NCBI GenBank assembly: GCA_024399835.1
Contig: JAKSNK010000005.1
Coordinates: 1 to 64,000, forward strand
DNA from: Paludibacteraceae bacterium
GTDB lineage: Bacteria; Bacteroidota; Bacteroidia; Bacteroidales; Paludibacteraceae
DNA length: 64,000 nt
Direction: 5' to 3'
The notes below the pieces were generated by a model. It saw nothing but the letters and a program-made list of their open reading frames with translations, was not told where the DNA came from and did not search any database. The position numbers and the translations under genes are program-made. Shown in pieces: positions 55,039 through 63,588 of this stretch. How positions within the stretch are numbered: the first letter of the stretch is position 1; every line of letters begins with the position of its first letter.

Positions 55039-58000
55039 TTATCTCAATACGGCACCGTTGATGTCGTATTCGATATGGTTCTTTCTGATAACAACGCGGT
55101 TGTGACGAATGAACTTCTCAACACGGATTGCCTCGAAGACATCCTTCAGACCTACATGCTCAACATCACGAACAATCTTAACAGGAATGAAGTCAGCATA
55201 GACGCTTTCGTCAATCATGAAGAATGCGTGGAAAGAAGACATGTGATATTTACCTTCTGCCTCGTCAGCCACATAATTGAGGACATTGGTTTCACCCAAA
55301 GTGAGGTTGTAAGCATTGCTCAAATCCATCGGACGGAGGTTACCCTCGAAGGAAATAGCACCGGCAATATTGAGGTCACCCTCGCTTGCACCGAATGCAA
55401 CCTGACTGAAAGTAGGATTGATAGTATCCTTAGCCACCTTAATCAAGTACGGTTGACCTGCAGTCATGATACTAACAGGTTTAACATTAATCAGCAAGGT
55501 ATCTTCGGAAGCATTCATCATAGAAGTTGACATAGCCACCACTTCGGCGTTCTCGAACGGTGTGCCAACCAAAGAAGGCAACGAGAACGGCAAGCAGATG
55601 GTAGTCCATTCACCAGCGACGAAACTCATATTGAGTGTAACATCACGGACAGCACCTTCTTCGGCAAGTTTCTCAAATATCTCGGTATTGTCAAACGGAT
55701 CGTCGTTAAATTCCATTTCGGTCTGTTCCTTAGCAACCTCGGCAAATACATTGTAGGTATTTTCCTCCAAGATAGCCAACATATCGTAGATGTTGCCAAC
55801 GGTATCCAAGCGTGCCAGAGTGGTATCCAACATTTCCTGAAGTTGCTCACTAAGAGGTTCGAAAGCAGACATACCGCTTACGACAGAGTCTTTGGCTTGC
55901 TGACGGAATTCCTCGAAGAGGTCGTCGAACTTGTCTTGTGCATACAGAACGGTATCACCTACCTGTTTAGGCGTTACGCAAGAATCGATATTCTGTTTGG
56001 ATTCTTTTTCCAGTTCGTCCAGTTTCTCAGCCCAAGGTGCAGGAACGAAGTCTTGCAACTCGTCATGTCCCTTGATGTCAGCAATCTTTTCGTCGATGTC
56101 ATTCTTACCCTCGTTGCGAGCATCCATAAGTTCCTGTTTCTCTTTCTCAACAAGATTGTGGATAGAATCGAGTGCTTCGTTAAGGATTTCGTTCAGCGAA
56201 TCCAAGGAAGAGGTCTTGTCCAAACTGTCTTTGTATTGGTCGATGAGTTCTTTGAGTTCGTCAGAGATAGGCAATTCCTGGTAAGGATCTTCGGAGATAA
56301 CAAGTTCTTCGGCAACCTTGTCGTCGATTTTCTCTTTATCATCTTCTTTGATACCATCGATAAACTCATCGAGTTTGTCTTTGAGTTCTTCCTCGAGTTC
56401 TTTTACCTCTTCGATAGATTCAGCATCATTGATTTTCTCTTTGTATTCGTCCAAGATGTCCTGCAAGCTGTCGAGTTGCTCAGCGGGCACTTTGGTGGTG
56501 TCACCAATGAGTTGAGCGCCGAGACTATCTACGAGAGCGAGAGCCGTATCCTGTGCCAATTGGAGGCGTGTACGCTCTACGACTTCAGCGAGGACAACAA
56601 TCTTGGCTTCGTGAGAAGCGTTCTTGATGACAACATCAACGGTATCCATACCAAACTCTTGGTCAGCACCGGCGGTATAAGTAAAGACAGAATTAAATAC
56701 TTTAGCTTCGCTTGCGTTGGTAGTGATGTCCTCCAAAGCGATGTGAGCGTTATCGCTACTGAGTTTGATAGTATAAGGATCGCAAGTGCTGTAATCCAAA
56801 TCGAACGAACCGCTAACGGTGCTGTCGCGCAAGATATCGTACAGGATGACAGTATCTTGTACAGGTTTGAGGTATGTATTGCGAGACAGAGTAACATGTT
56901 TCACAAACTTGGTAAGTATGCTACTGCCCTTGTCGAAAGTAAATGCAGTAGCATTGGGGTCCAACTCTACAGAATAAGTCTTGGAGTTGCTTTCCAAACC
57001 GGTAACTTCGGCTACCTGGCTCCAAGCACCGTCAACCTGCTGCCAAACAGTCATTGTCGTGCTGACTTCCATAGCTTGTTTGCGGGCATTGAAGGTCAAA
57101 GTACCTGCAACGCCGTTGCCACCATTAGGAATATTTTGAACACCATAGGTATTAACGGTCATTTCGTCTTGAGCAAATTCGATTTCGTCGATGGTGCAAG
57201 GATTTTCCTCCTCATTAACCATTACCATCATAGAATCCTCAGCAGCGAGGTATTTGTAGTCCTCGTCCTGGTGGAGATACCATTTAGCCAAACCGTTCTT
57301 CTCGTTGGCAGCCCAAATTTGGTTGTCCTCAGGATAGTAGGTAGCATATTCGTCAGCGCCTTCGCCATTGACAACACTATAAGCGGAGTCGGCATTGGAC
57401 GGAGTGATGTAAACAAAGATACCGTCATTCCACAACATGTTTGCCATATTGGTAGAATCTCCGTCCATTATGACGATGAACTTATTCTCGTGTTTGCTAA
57501 CGGTGAAATAATATTCAATGAATCCTGCGCGCACGAGGGAAGTTTCGGACTGCACAACGGTGAAGTGTGCCTTACCTGCATTGACAGCGATAGCCGTGTT
57601 GGATATAGGATCAATCTTAACAACAGAATCTACGCCATTGTTGATGGGATCGATTTCCAGCATTTCCAAGTTGAGAACAACAGACATAGGATCCAAGCTC
57701 ATCACATTGAAAGCGTTGAAGACAGTGTCACCCACCAGCATTGCCTTTTCGTCGAAAAGGATGTCGAAGGTAGGAGTAGCTTTTTTAGCCGTAACAACAA
57801 TGTCGCGGTATGCCTCGTTGTATTGGTCACCCTGTACAGACTTGATACGAATGGTGTATTCGCCTAAAGCGGTAGCGAAGAAAGCAGAGTCAACAATGTG
57901 TCCTGCAGTTTTGTCACCGGCAATAATTTCGTAAGCCAATCCATCGCCAACATATTCGTCAATCACATCATAGATGTCAAAGTATATGGGATTGTTAACA

Positions 58001-58956
58001 GGGTCAACAGAAACCTCTACGGTATCCAGATGGTCCTCCTTGAGAATGAGAGTAGGATCAGCACGCTTTACATTGACAACCAACGGGTTGCTGTAAGCAG
58101 ATTTCTCGTGGCAAGATTTAGAATCATCGCTATGATCTTTGAGTTCGTCAACATAGGAATATACCATGTAGGTACCTGCTTTTTGTGCGAAGAAGTCCGT
58201 ACCGTTAAGGAGTTCGCCACCTTCAGAAGCAGCATATTTGAGGGTGTAGTGCGAACCCTTGTTCTCAAAGAAAGGCACAACATTGAGCGTTTGAGGATTC
58301 TCGGGATCGAGCGTAACATCAATGGTCTGCTCGGTGCCAATCATACCGGGAGCATTGGGGATAATCTGGTATGTTACCACAATGCTCTTAATCAGCAACA
58401 TACTATTGGTTCCCGAGGAAGGAGTATGAGTACGGTATGCACACATAGGAATCACCACCGTGTCAGCCGCATTACCCGTTACATTGCTTGTAACGGTTGT
58501 GTAGCCACCCGGCTCAGTATTAAACGAAGTGCTACCCACCTTGACTTGCGTACCTCCATTTAAGGAAACCCAGCAATCGTGCCAAGCAATAGCATTGTAC
58601 ATCTTAGCAGCGATAGCGATTTTTGTAACCTTAACTTTTACATCCTTGTCGGCGATAACGGTAAAAGTGTAGTCTTTGTACTCTTCATACGCATAGCCGC
58701 AGTCCAACACGGTAACATCCGGCTCAAACATACTCCCTGCTTTGGAGGTCTTAATTTCATTCGCCGTTGTGCCATGCTCACCATTGACACCACGGAAAAA
58801 GATTTTGGAATGGTTCATAGTGCCAATCATGACACCATCCTCAATGTGAGACAAATCCTGGTTTTTCAATGTATTGACATTCGCCGATACATTCATGCCA
58901 ACTGCACCAATCAACAATGCAGCAAACACACACAAACTTTTTGTAAATTTTTTCAT
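55039..58956 (-). CDS. Large secreted protein with Ig-like modules and acidic coiled coil
   Basis: 1305 residues. Signal peptide 1-25 (GMNVSAN). Residues about 30-790 are beta-rich modules related to parts of the giant protein: for example GSFDLDYSTC here and TATFDIDYSAC there, and TLSRNTYLKP here and KVSRKTYLN there. Residues about 795-1085 are an unusual Glu/Asp/Lys/Leu-rich coiled coil (EEVKELEEELKDKLDEF). Then comes a WTTICLPFSLPS domain common in Bacteroidales exported proteins. The end (VEKFIRHNRVVIRKN, HIEYDINGAVLR) is the shared tail. Binding partner unknown. Own promoter at 59068 and terminator at 54942. Confidence 0.75.
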   Translation of the reverse strand: MKKFTKSLCVFAALLIGAVGMNVSANVNTLKNQDLSHIEDGVMIGTMNHSKIFFRGVNGEHGTTANEIKTSKAGSMFEPDVTVLDCGYAYEEYKDYTFTVIADKDVKVKVTKIAIAAKMYNAIAWHDCWVSLNGGTQVKVGSTSFNTEPGGYTTVTSNVTGNAADTVVIPMCAYRTHTPSSGTNSMLLIKSIVVTYQIIPNAPGMIGTEQTIDVTLDPENPQTLNVVPFFENKGSHYTLKYAASEGGELLNGTDFFAQKAGTYMVYSYVDELKDHSDDSKSCHEKSAYSNPLVVNVKRADPTLILKEDHLDTVEVSVDPVNNPIYFDIYDVIDEYVGDGLAYEIIAGDKTAGHIVDSAFFATALGEYTIRIKSVQGDQYNEAYRDIVVTAKKATPTFDILFDEKAMLVGDTVFNAFNVMSLDPMSVVLNLEMLEIDPINNGVDSVVKIDPISNTAIAVNAGKAHFTVVQSETSLVRAGFIEYYFTVSKHENKFIVIMDGDSTNMANMLWNDGIFVYITPSNADSAYSVVNGEGADEYATYYPEDNQIWAANEKNGLAKWYLHQDEDYKYLAAEDSMMVMVNEEENPCTIDEIEFAQDEMTVNTYGVQNIPNGGNGVAGTLTFNARKQAMEVSTTMTVWQQVDGAWSQVAEVTGLESNSKTYSVELDPNATAFTFDKGSSILTKFVKHVTLSRNTYLKPVQDTVILYDILRDSTVSGSFDLDYSTCDPYTIKLSSDNAHIALEDITTNASEAKVFNSVFTYTAGADQEFGMDTVDVVIKNASHEAKIVVLAEVVERTRLQLAQDTALALVDSLGAQLIGDTTKVPAEQLDSLQDILDEYKEKINDAESIEEVKELEEELKDKLDEFIDGIKEDDKEKIDDKVAEELVISEDPYQELPISDELKELIDQYKDSLDKTSSLDSLNEILNEALDSIHNLVEKEKQELMDARNEGKNDIDEKIADIKGHDELQDFVPAPWAEKLDELEKESKQNIDSCVTPKQVGDTVLYAQDKFDDLFEEFRQQAKDSVVSGMSAFEPLSEQLQEMLDTTLARLDTVGNIYDMLAILEENTYNVFAEVAKEQTEMEFNDDPFDNTEIFEKLAEEGAVRDVTLNMSFVAGEWTTICLPFSLPSLVGTPFENAEVVAMSTSMMNASEDTLLINVKPVSIMTAGQPYLIKVAKDTINPTFSQVAFGASEGDLNIAGAISFEGNLRPMDLSNAYNLTLGETNVLNYVADEAEGKYHMSSFHAFFMIDESVYADFIPVKIVRDVEHVGLKDVFEAIRVEKFIRHNRVVIRKNHIEYDINGAVLR

Positions 58957-59187
58957 TTGTTTTTTTGTTTTTTGGTTTTTAAGTTAAACTTGATTTTTGT
59001 CAGTAAACATAATCGGTATGTTTAGTTTTCGTATATATTGTTACACAATAAACCACAAAATGGAACACAAAGATACAACAAAAAAACGACATACGCAAGC
59101 ATATATGCGTACATTAGGACATTTTTTGCCAAAAAGTCAAATAGTTTTGTCAAAAAGTCAAATAGGCGCCTTATTTAATGCGAAATT
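58957..59187. other. Promoter-bearing spacer
   Basis: Contains the promoter at 59068-59099 and two direct copies of TCAAAAAGTCAAATAG (about 59137-59170), spaced about 20 bases. The repeated word could be a binding site for a regulator of the 1305-residue protein gene, as it lies just upstream of its -33 element. Confidence 0.5.
59068..59099 (-). promoter_or_regulatory. Promoter for the 1305-residue protein gene
   Basis: Minus strand: CTTG (59099-59096) and TATCTTTG (59075-59068) with 20 bases between; leader of about 105 bases. Confidence 0.75.
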
Positions 59188-60375
59188 CTACCCCCCCCCA
59201 TACTGGCTTGGAAGGCAGTCTTTGACACGCTTGAAAGCACGGAGAAAAGTTTCCTGACTACGGAAGCCGCAGGCGGTAGCAATCTCTCCCAACGAGAAGG
59301 AAGACGATTGATTCTCCATCAAGGAAACGGCATAGTCGATACGGAACCGATTGATGTATGTATGGAAGTTAACCTCTTTGGCAGTCATGTATTTGCTGAA
59401 GTATGTGCGGTTGGTACCCAACGCCCTAACCACGGCTTCCCGAGAGAGGTCAGGGTCGGTGAAGAGTTTCTCCTCAACCATGAGGCGATTTAACTTGACT
59501 TCGATGTCGTCAAAAATGGGTTTCAACGCTTCATTTTCGTCCTTTTCATCGGGAGAAGTCGTCTCCGGCTCGAGGCGTTCAAACCGGCTCTTTTCGTCTT
59601 CGTCCCATGTGATTTGTTCCTGTCTATCCGCATGCCAAGCGATATAAACGGCTATGACAAGTGAGAAGACGCGTTCCACAATAAGCATCCACGGCTTGTA
59701 GTCGCTTCGCATGTATGTAAAAGCCACCACGACGAAGTAAGCCACCAACAGCAGCGCAAGGTAACCCAACCAATGGAACTCCCTATACTCCACACTGGAA
59801 TAATGCTGCTCCAACTCGCGTTTGAAAATCCAATCATGCTTGATAAACACATACAACATGACGCAGATATAAGTCAGCCAATAGAACCGCGCAATAGGCA
59901 AGGTAACCAACGAAATATCCCATCCATATCCCCCCTCTATCAAACCGTGAATGACCGTATAAATCAGCAAGACGACAGGGAAAATGACAGACCACAAGAT
60001 ATGATAGACTCTAACCGGCGCCAATCCCTGGAAAAGGGTATACATGAAGATAGTCAAAGCAGGAATCAGCAGAATCTCCTCAAACTGCTCCATACAAGCG
60101 AATAAATACGGCATCCCCTCCCAAAGTTCTCCTGTTTCAATAAAACTACCATATTGCGGCAAATAAAAGAACACGAACAGATATTCCAGTCCTCTAACCA
60201 AAATGACCATTCCACCCATCTTACGCACTCTCGTTGCCGGAGTGAACCCCGGAAGGGCGTGTACCGGAACTTTGGAAAAGAGCAGGTAGATTCCTATCAT
60301 CAGGATAGCCGACGTGAGCATACCATAGATAAACCAGTTCGCCAATAAAAAACTACTGTTCAGATAAGTTGCCAT
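59188..60375 (-). CDS. AraC-family regulator with membrane N-terminus
   Basis: 395 residues. About seven membrane helices fill residues 10-255, then a charged linker, then an AraC-type double HTH domain (about 295-395) with LSREAVVRALGTNRTYFSKYM and SFSLGEIATACGFRSQETFLRAFK. This design (membrane sensor joined to AraC domain) is common in Bacteroidales. It may sense an envelope signal. The last codons are GGG GGG GGG TAG on the coding strand (G tract 59191-59199). It starts ten bases after the AsmA-like gene. Confidence 0.85.
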   Translation of the reverse strand: MATYLNSSFLLANWFIYGMLTSAILMIGIYLLFSKVPVHALPGFTPATRVRKMGGMVILVRGLEYLFVFFYLPQYGSFIETGELWEGMPYLFACMEQFEEILLIPALTIFMYTLFQGLAPVRVYHILWSVIFPVVLLIYTVIHGLIEGGYGWDISLVTLPIARFYWLTYICVMLYVFIKHDWIFKRELEQHYSSVEYREFHWLGYLALLLVAYFVVVAFTYMRSDYKPWMLIVERVFSLVIAVYIAWHADRQEQITWDEDEKSRFERLEPETTSPDEKDENEALKPIFDDIEVKLNRLMVEEKLFTDPDLSREAVVRALGTNRTYFSKYMTAKEVNFHTYINRFRIDYAVSLMENQSSSFSLGEIATACGFRSQETFLRAFKRVKDCLPSQYGGG

Positions 60376-60385
60376 ATATGTGTAT

Positions 60386-62590
60386 TTAGTTCTTTTTTAC
60401 CCTGTTATGAATGAATAGTCCCGGCAGAAGCGTTTCCACGCTACCGTTGATGACCGGTCCGACAAAGAAGAGTGCCGGAGTGGACCAGACATCGTTTTTC
60501 CAAGTTATCCGATACGACAAAGGTGCCTGTCCCGGTCGTGCAGGATTGCGCTTGTTGACCAGCGTTTTGCCCACGCTATTGATAAGACCGCTGAGGTTGC
60601 CGACCACGGTAAAAGGCGAGTCATTTTCGCGGAAAGCGCGTATATCGAGGTTGTCGTACTCCATGCAGAAAGTGCCTTCCGCCACCAACTTATCGCCATG
60701 GTAATCAGCCGTAAGGCGACTGATGTCGCAGCCAATCTTCATGCCCACCAGCGGATAGACCATGCCGTCCAAGAAATGGAGGTCAAGGTTCTGTGCCCGC
60801 AAGGCAATACGCCAGTCGCACGAAGGGTTGACCGTCATGTCAAAGCGGGCATCGGCAGAGCCCTTGCCGACACGGCAACGGGCAAGGACATGAATGGTGG
60901 AATTGGGGATAGCCGTGACATTATTGACCGTCAACGAGGTATATCCCAAGTTCATAACGCCTACGCTCTTTTCCGTGAGAGCCGTCTCGACATGAATGGA
61001 GTGTACCTTGGCATTCACGCGATGTATGACGAAAGGATAAGTGAGGTTGACGAGTGCCGCCTGCGGCAACTGATAGGGCTGCTTGGGCTGAAAACGCGAG
61101 TCCCTAAACACCTTGAGCGACTGCACATCGGCATACAAAGTATCCAAAAAGAAACCCTGTTCAAGAGAAAACGCCTCCTTGACGATGTTCTTGGACGAAG
61201 TGTGTATATTGTTAACCGTCAAGTCTATCCACGAAGCAGGTATATCGCCCATCCGGTGCGCCAAGTCCCACTTGGAAGGCAAGTGGCGTATGCGCGTTTT
61301 GCCCATCGAGAAAGAGCCGCCGTTGTCGTAACGGATATCCGACGCCACGACCGACAAAAGCGAATCAGGCGTGACAATCTCCGCACGCCGAAGAGCAAAG
61401 CTATAGACGGAATCGTTGTAGTGATAAGGAATCTCGTCAATCAGACTATACCCCACTCCACAAAAAACAAACGACACACTATCCGTGTGCAGGCAGAAAG
61501 CCGTGGTGGAAGACTGCACATCCATCTCGGCATTATGAATAAAAATCGTATCGACCACCAAGCCCGTAATGAACTCCAAGGCAGCGGACATATTCGCCTG
61601 CTGCAGTTTGTCGTTAATTTGCGCCATTTCCTCCTGCGTGGTATGCCTGCGGCGAGACGATGCAGCGTCCTTGTTCTCGTCGATACACATAGTGGCATAA
61701 GGGCTGTCGAAATGGATGTCACGGATGTCCATCTGCTTGACCGTATTGAACTTGGCGACATCAAACCCTCCGACACGAATCTTCCTAACCCCCGCATCGA
61801 TATACTCGGTGCCCAAACTGTCCAATTGGGAGTGAATCTGCACATTGGCAATCTCCAAGCCCCCCTGCGGCTGCGCCCGTACCGTATCTACCGACAAGGA
61901 CAAATGCGCGTCGGGGATATACATGTCAACATCACGGAAGAGGAAATGGAAAACCGAGTCGTTGTAATGCGGCAGGCGGTCACGGATATTGTAACCCAAG
62001 TCGTAAATACTTACCGTACACTCGGGCACGGAAAGGCGAAAAGAATCGTTATAAGCAGAAGCATCAATCGAAGCCCCGTCAATCGTGATACGGTGGACAA
62101 CCGCGTCGTCAATAAAAATACGCGCAATGGAAAGTATATCTTCCAGCCGTTGCTTACGCTGTTCGCGCACAATCGAATCCAACTGTTGCCCCTCAGCCCT
62201 CTCCAACGAATGGAAGAAACGCGTGGTAATATGCGGTTGCGTAATCGTCAGCCCCTTAAGATGCAACTGGCGGCGAATCAACCAATCGTAGTAATTGATA
62301 CCGTCCAAAGAGAGTTGCTCCACCCGTGCCTGCAAGACCGTGTGCGTAGCCGTATCCGAGAAAGGAAGAGTGTCGGAACAGAAATATACATCACGGATAA
62401 ACGCTTCGCCCGTAAAAGCCGAGACATCTATCTCACCATAAGAAATACGGAGCGAATCCGCCGTGGCGATGTTCTGATCCAACTGCCTGTGTACCAGCAC
62501 TTCGAGCCAACGATTGGTGAGCGCCACAACAAGGACTGCCAGCAAAACAACCGAGGCAACCGTAATCGCTATTTTGTATGGTTTTTTCAT
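60386..62590 (-). CDS. AsmA-like envelope protein
   Basis: 734 residues from MKKPYKIAI; the frame back to 62644 crosses the promoter. One N-terminal membrane helix (about 8-28) is followed by a long beta-strand-rich body exported to the periplasm (ADSLRISYGEIDVSAFTGEAF; VHIHVETALT-like strands), the pattern of AsmA/DUF748 proteins thought to move or organise lipids between membranes. No enzyme motif is seen. Probably co-transcribed with the AraC-type gene. Confidence 0.65.
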   Translation of the reverse strand: MKKPYKIAITVASVVLLAVLVVALTNRWLEVLVHRQLDQNIATADSLRISYGEIDVSAFTGEAFIRDVYFCSDTLPFSDTATHTVLQARVEQLSLDGINYYDWLIRRQLHLKGLTITQPHITTRFFHSLERAEGQQLDSIVREQRKQRLEDILSIARIFIDDAVVHRITIDGASIDASAYNDSFRLSVPECTVSIYDLGYNIRDRLPHYNDSVFHFLFRDVDMYIPDAHLSLSVDTVRAQPQGGLEIANVQIHSQLDSLGTEYIDAGVRKIRVGGFDVAKFNTVKQMDIRDIHFDSPYATMCIDENKDAASSRRRHTTQEEMAQINDKLQQANMSAALEFITGLVVDTIFIHNAEMDVQSSTTAFCLHTDSVSFVFCGVGYSLIDEIPYHYNDSVYSFALRRAEIVTPDSLLSVVASDIRYDNGGSFSMGKTRIRHLPSKWDLAHRMGDIPASWIDLTVNNIHTSSKNIVKEAFSLEQGFFLDTLYADVQSLKVFRDSRFQPKQPYQLPQAALVNLTYPFVIHRVNAKVHSIHVETALTEKSVGVMNLGYTSLTVNNVTAIPNSTIHVLARCRVGKGSADARFDMTVNPSCDWRIALRAQNLDLHFLDGMVYPLVGMKIGCDISRLTADYHGDKLVAEGTFCMEYDNLDIRAFRENDSPFTVVGNLSGLINSVGKTLVNKRNPARPGQAPLSYRITWKNDVWSTPALFFVGPVINGSVETLLPGLFIHNRVKKN

Positions 62591-62633
62591 AGGACAGACG
62601 CGATGGAGAGTACGCCGATGCAAGATTTCGGTG

Positions 62634-62666
62634 CAAAGGTACAAAGAATTTTTGGAATACGCAAAT
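62634..62666 (-). promoter_or_regulatory. Promoter for the AsmA-like gene
   Basis: Minus strand: TTTG (62666-62663) and TACCTTTG (62641-62634) with 21 bases between; 44 bases upstream of the ATG. Confidence 0.75.
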
Positions 62667-62682
62667 AAAAGTTTGGAATACG

Positions 62683-62830
62683 CGATAAAAATATATGTCT
62701 TTTCGGGCAGAATAGATATATTATCTATGTTTATGGCACACTATCGGGCGATGGGTGCTTGCACACAATAGACCGAGAGAGAGACATAACAAGGGCATAG
62801 CCCTGCCCGAAAAGACATATATTTATCGCG
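62683..62830. repeat. Inverted repeat with 28/26-base arms
   Basis: Left arm 62683-62710 (GCGATAAAAATATATG, then TCTTTTCGGGCA) and right arm 62805-62830 are complements apart from two extra bases on the left. About 94 bases lie between them, without an open frame of note. It could be a small transposable element lacking a transposase (MITE-like) or a large stem-loop. Confidence 0.8.
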
Positions 62831-62908
62831 CATTTTAATAAACACTAAACAGCGCATTGGGGGGAATGCCGCAATCAGCGGCAGGCGGAGTCCCAATACG
62901 CAAAGCAG

Positions 62909-62955
62909 TTTAGAGGACGGCACAGAGTGCCTACAGGTTAGAGGATCGCTGCGCT
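62909..62955. repeat. Palindromic TTAGAGGACG repeat, two units (intergenic)
   Basis: Unit A: TTTAGAGGAC, GGCA-CAGAG-TGCC, TACAGG. Unit B: TTAGAGGA, then CGC/GCG, then CTA. Same order and spacing as the two units inside ribD. Confidence 0.8.
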
Positions 62956-63016
62956 AATGAAGATGGAGTATGGAAGATGGATGGCGTCAGCATCAAATTT
63001 ATATAATCAACCATTT

Positions 63017-63049
63017 ATGTACCGTATATGTACCGTATATGTACCGTAA
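63017..63049. repeat. 11-base tandem repeat ATGTACCGTAT, three units
   Basis: Three head-to-tail copies; the last differs at its final base. Same unit length as the tandem repeat in prmC, though the sequence differs. Confidence 0.8.
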
Positions 63050-63264
63050 AAGACACGGAGAGAGAATACAAATCTAATATAAATAAATAACAAATAATAA
63101 GCATTGAATTGGCGCGGATGGAATAGAGGGAGGGAAATTGGGGAATGGAGAATTGGGGAATTAGTGGGAGAGAGACGAGTTTTCGAGGCGTCGAAGTATC
63201 GAGATGGCGAGAAAAGCGAGCGACGGGTATTGAACACCTTGAGCGAGTTGAGTGTTTCTATGAA

Positions 63265-63300
63265 TTTAGAGGACGCTGCGCTACAGTTTAGAGGACGGCA
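63265..63300. repeat. Palindromic TTAGAGGACG repeat, units in B-A order
   Basis: TTTAGAGGACGCTGCGCTACAG (unit B type) is followed directly by TTTAGAGGACGGCAG (start of unit A). This shows that the units are separable modules. Confidence 0.75.
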
Positions 63301-63353
63301 GAAAAAGAAAAATGCGGGTTTGGAGGGAAAAAAGAGATTTTGTGGCGAAAATA

Positions 63354-63385
63354 CTTGCATAATTCATTTTTTTGTTGTATATTTG
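63354..63385 (+). promoter_or_regulatory. Promoter for gyrB
   Basis: CTTG at 63354-63357 and TATATTTG at 63378-63385 with 20 bases between. The leader to gyrB is about 195 bases and contains two simple-repeat tracts. Confidence 0.75.
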
Positions 63386-63506
63386 CAGAGTTTTTATGCG
63401 CAAGCGCGCGCGTGATTCATGACACAAGGGAGTTGGGGACAAATAATAAACAATAAATAATAAATAATAAAGCATTGAACCGGCGCTGAGGGGAAGAGAG
63501 AGGAAT

Positions 63507-63550
63507 GATGGATTGATGGATTGATGGATTGATGGATTGATGGAATGATG
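63507..63550. repeat. 8-base tandem repeat GATGGATT
   Basis: Four perfect and two altered units in the gyrB leader, ending about 40 bases before the start codon. Length changes would alter leader spacing but not coding. Confidence 0.85.
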
Positions 63551-63588
63551 GACTGAAAGTTAAAAGAAATTACACAAATAAATTTTAT

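Larger units (their letters stand above)
62591..63588. other. 1 kb repeat-filled spacer upstream of gyrB
   Basis: No credible gene. From left to right: promoter of the AsmA-like gene (62634-62666), a doubled TTTGGAATACGC word, a large inverted repeat (62683-62830), palindromic TTAGAGGACG units (62909-62955 and 63265-63300), three 11-base ATGTACCGTAT units (63017-63049), two related blocks with AATAATAAGCATTGAA (about 63083-63120 and 63449-63490), the gyrB promoter (63354-63385), and an 8-base GATGGATT run (63507-63545). Confidence 0.75.

Noticed and set aside
55843..57867. Long open frame (674 codons) on the plus strand opposite the 1305-residue protein gene
   Set aside because: It is the mirror of a strongly coding minus-strand gene with signal peptide and recognisable modules; its translation is rich in improbable Phe/Val/Arg runs and has no domain.
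60698..62668. Long open frame (656 codons) on the plus strand opposite the AsmA-like gene
   Set aside because: Product is Arg/His/Ile-rich without any motif; the minus strand has promoter, start and an AsmA-like pattern.
62591..63588. Structural RNA gene or riboswitch upstream of gyrB
   Set aside because: Hairpins present are all explained by repeat families; I recognise no tRNA, rRNA, 6S, tmRNA or riboswitch fold. No tRNA was recognised elsewhere in the window either.
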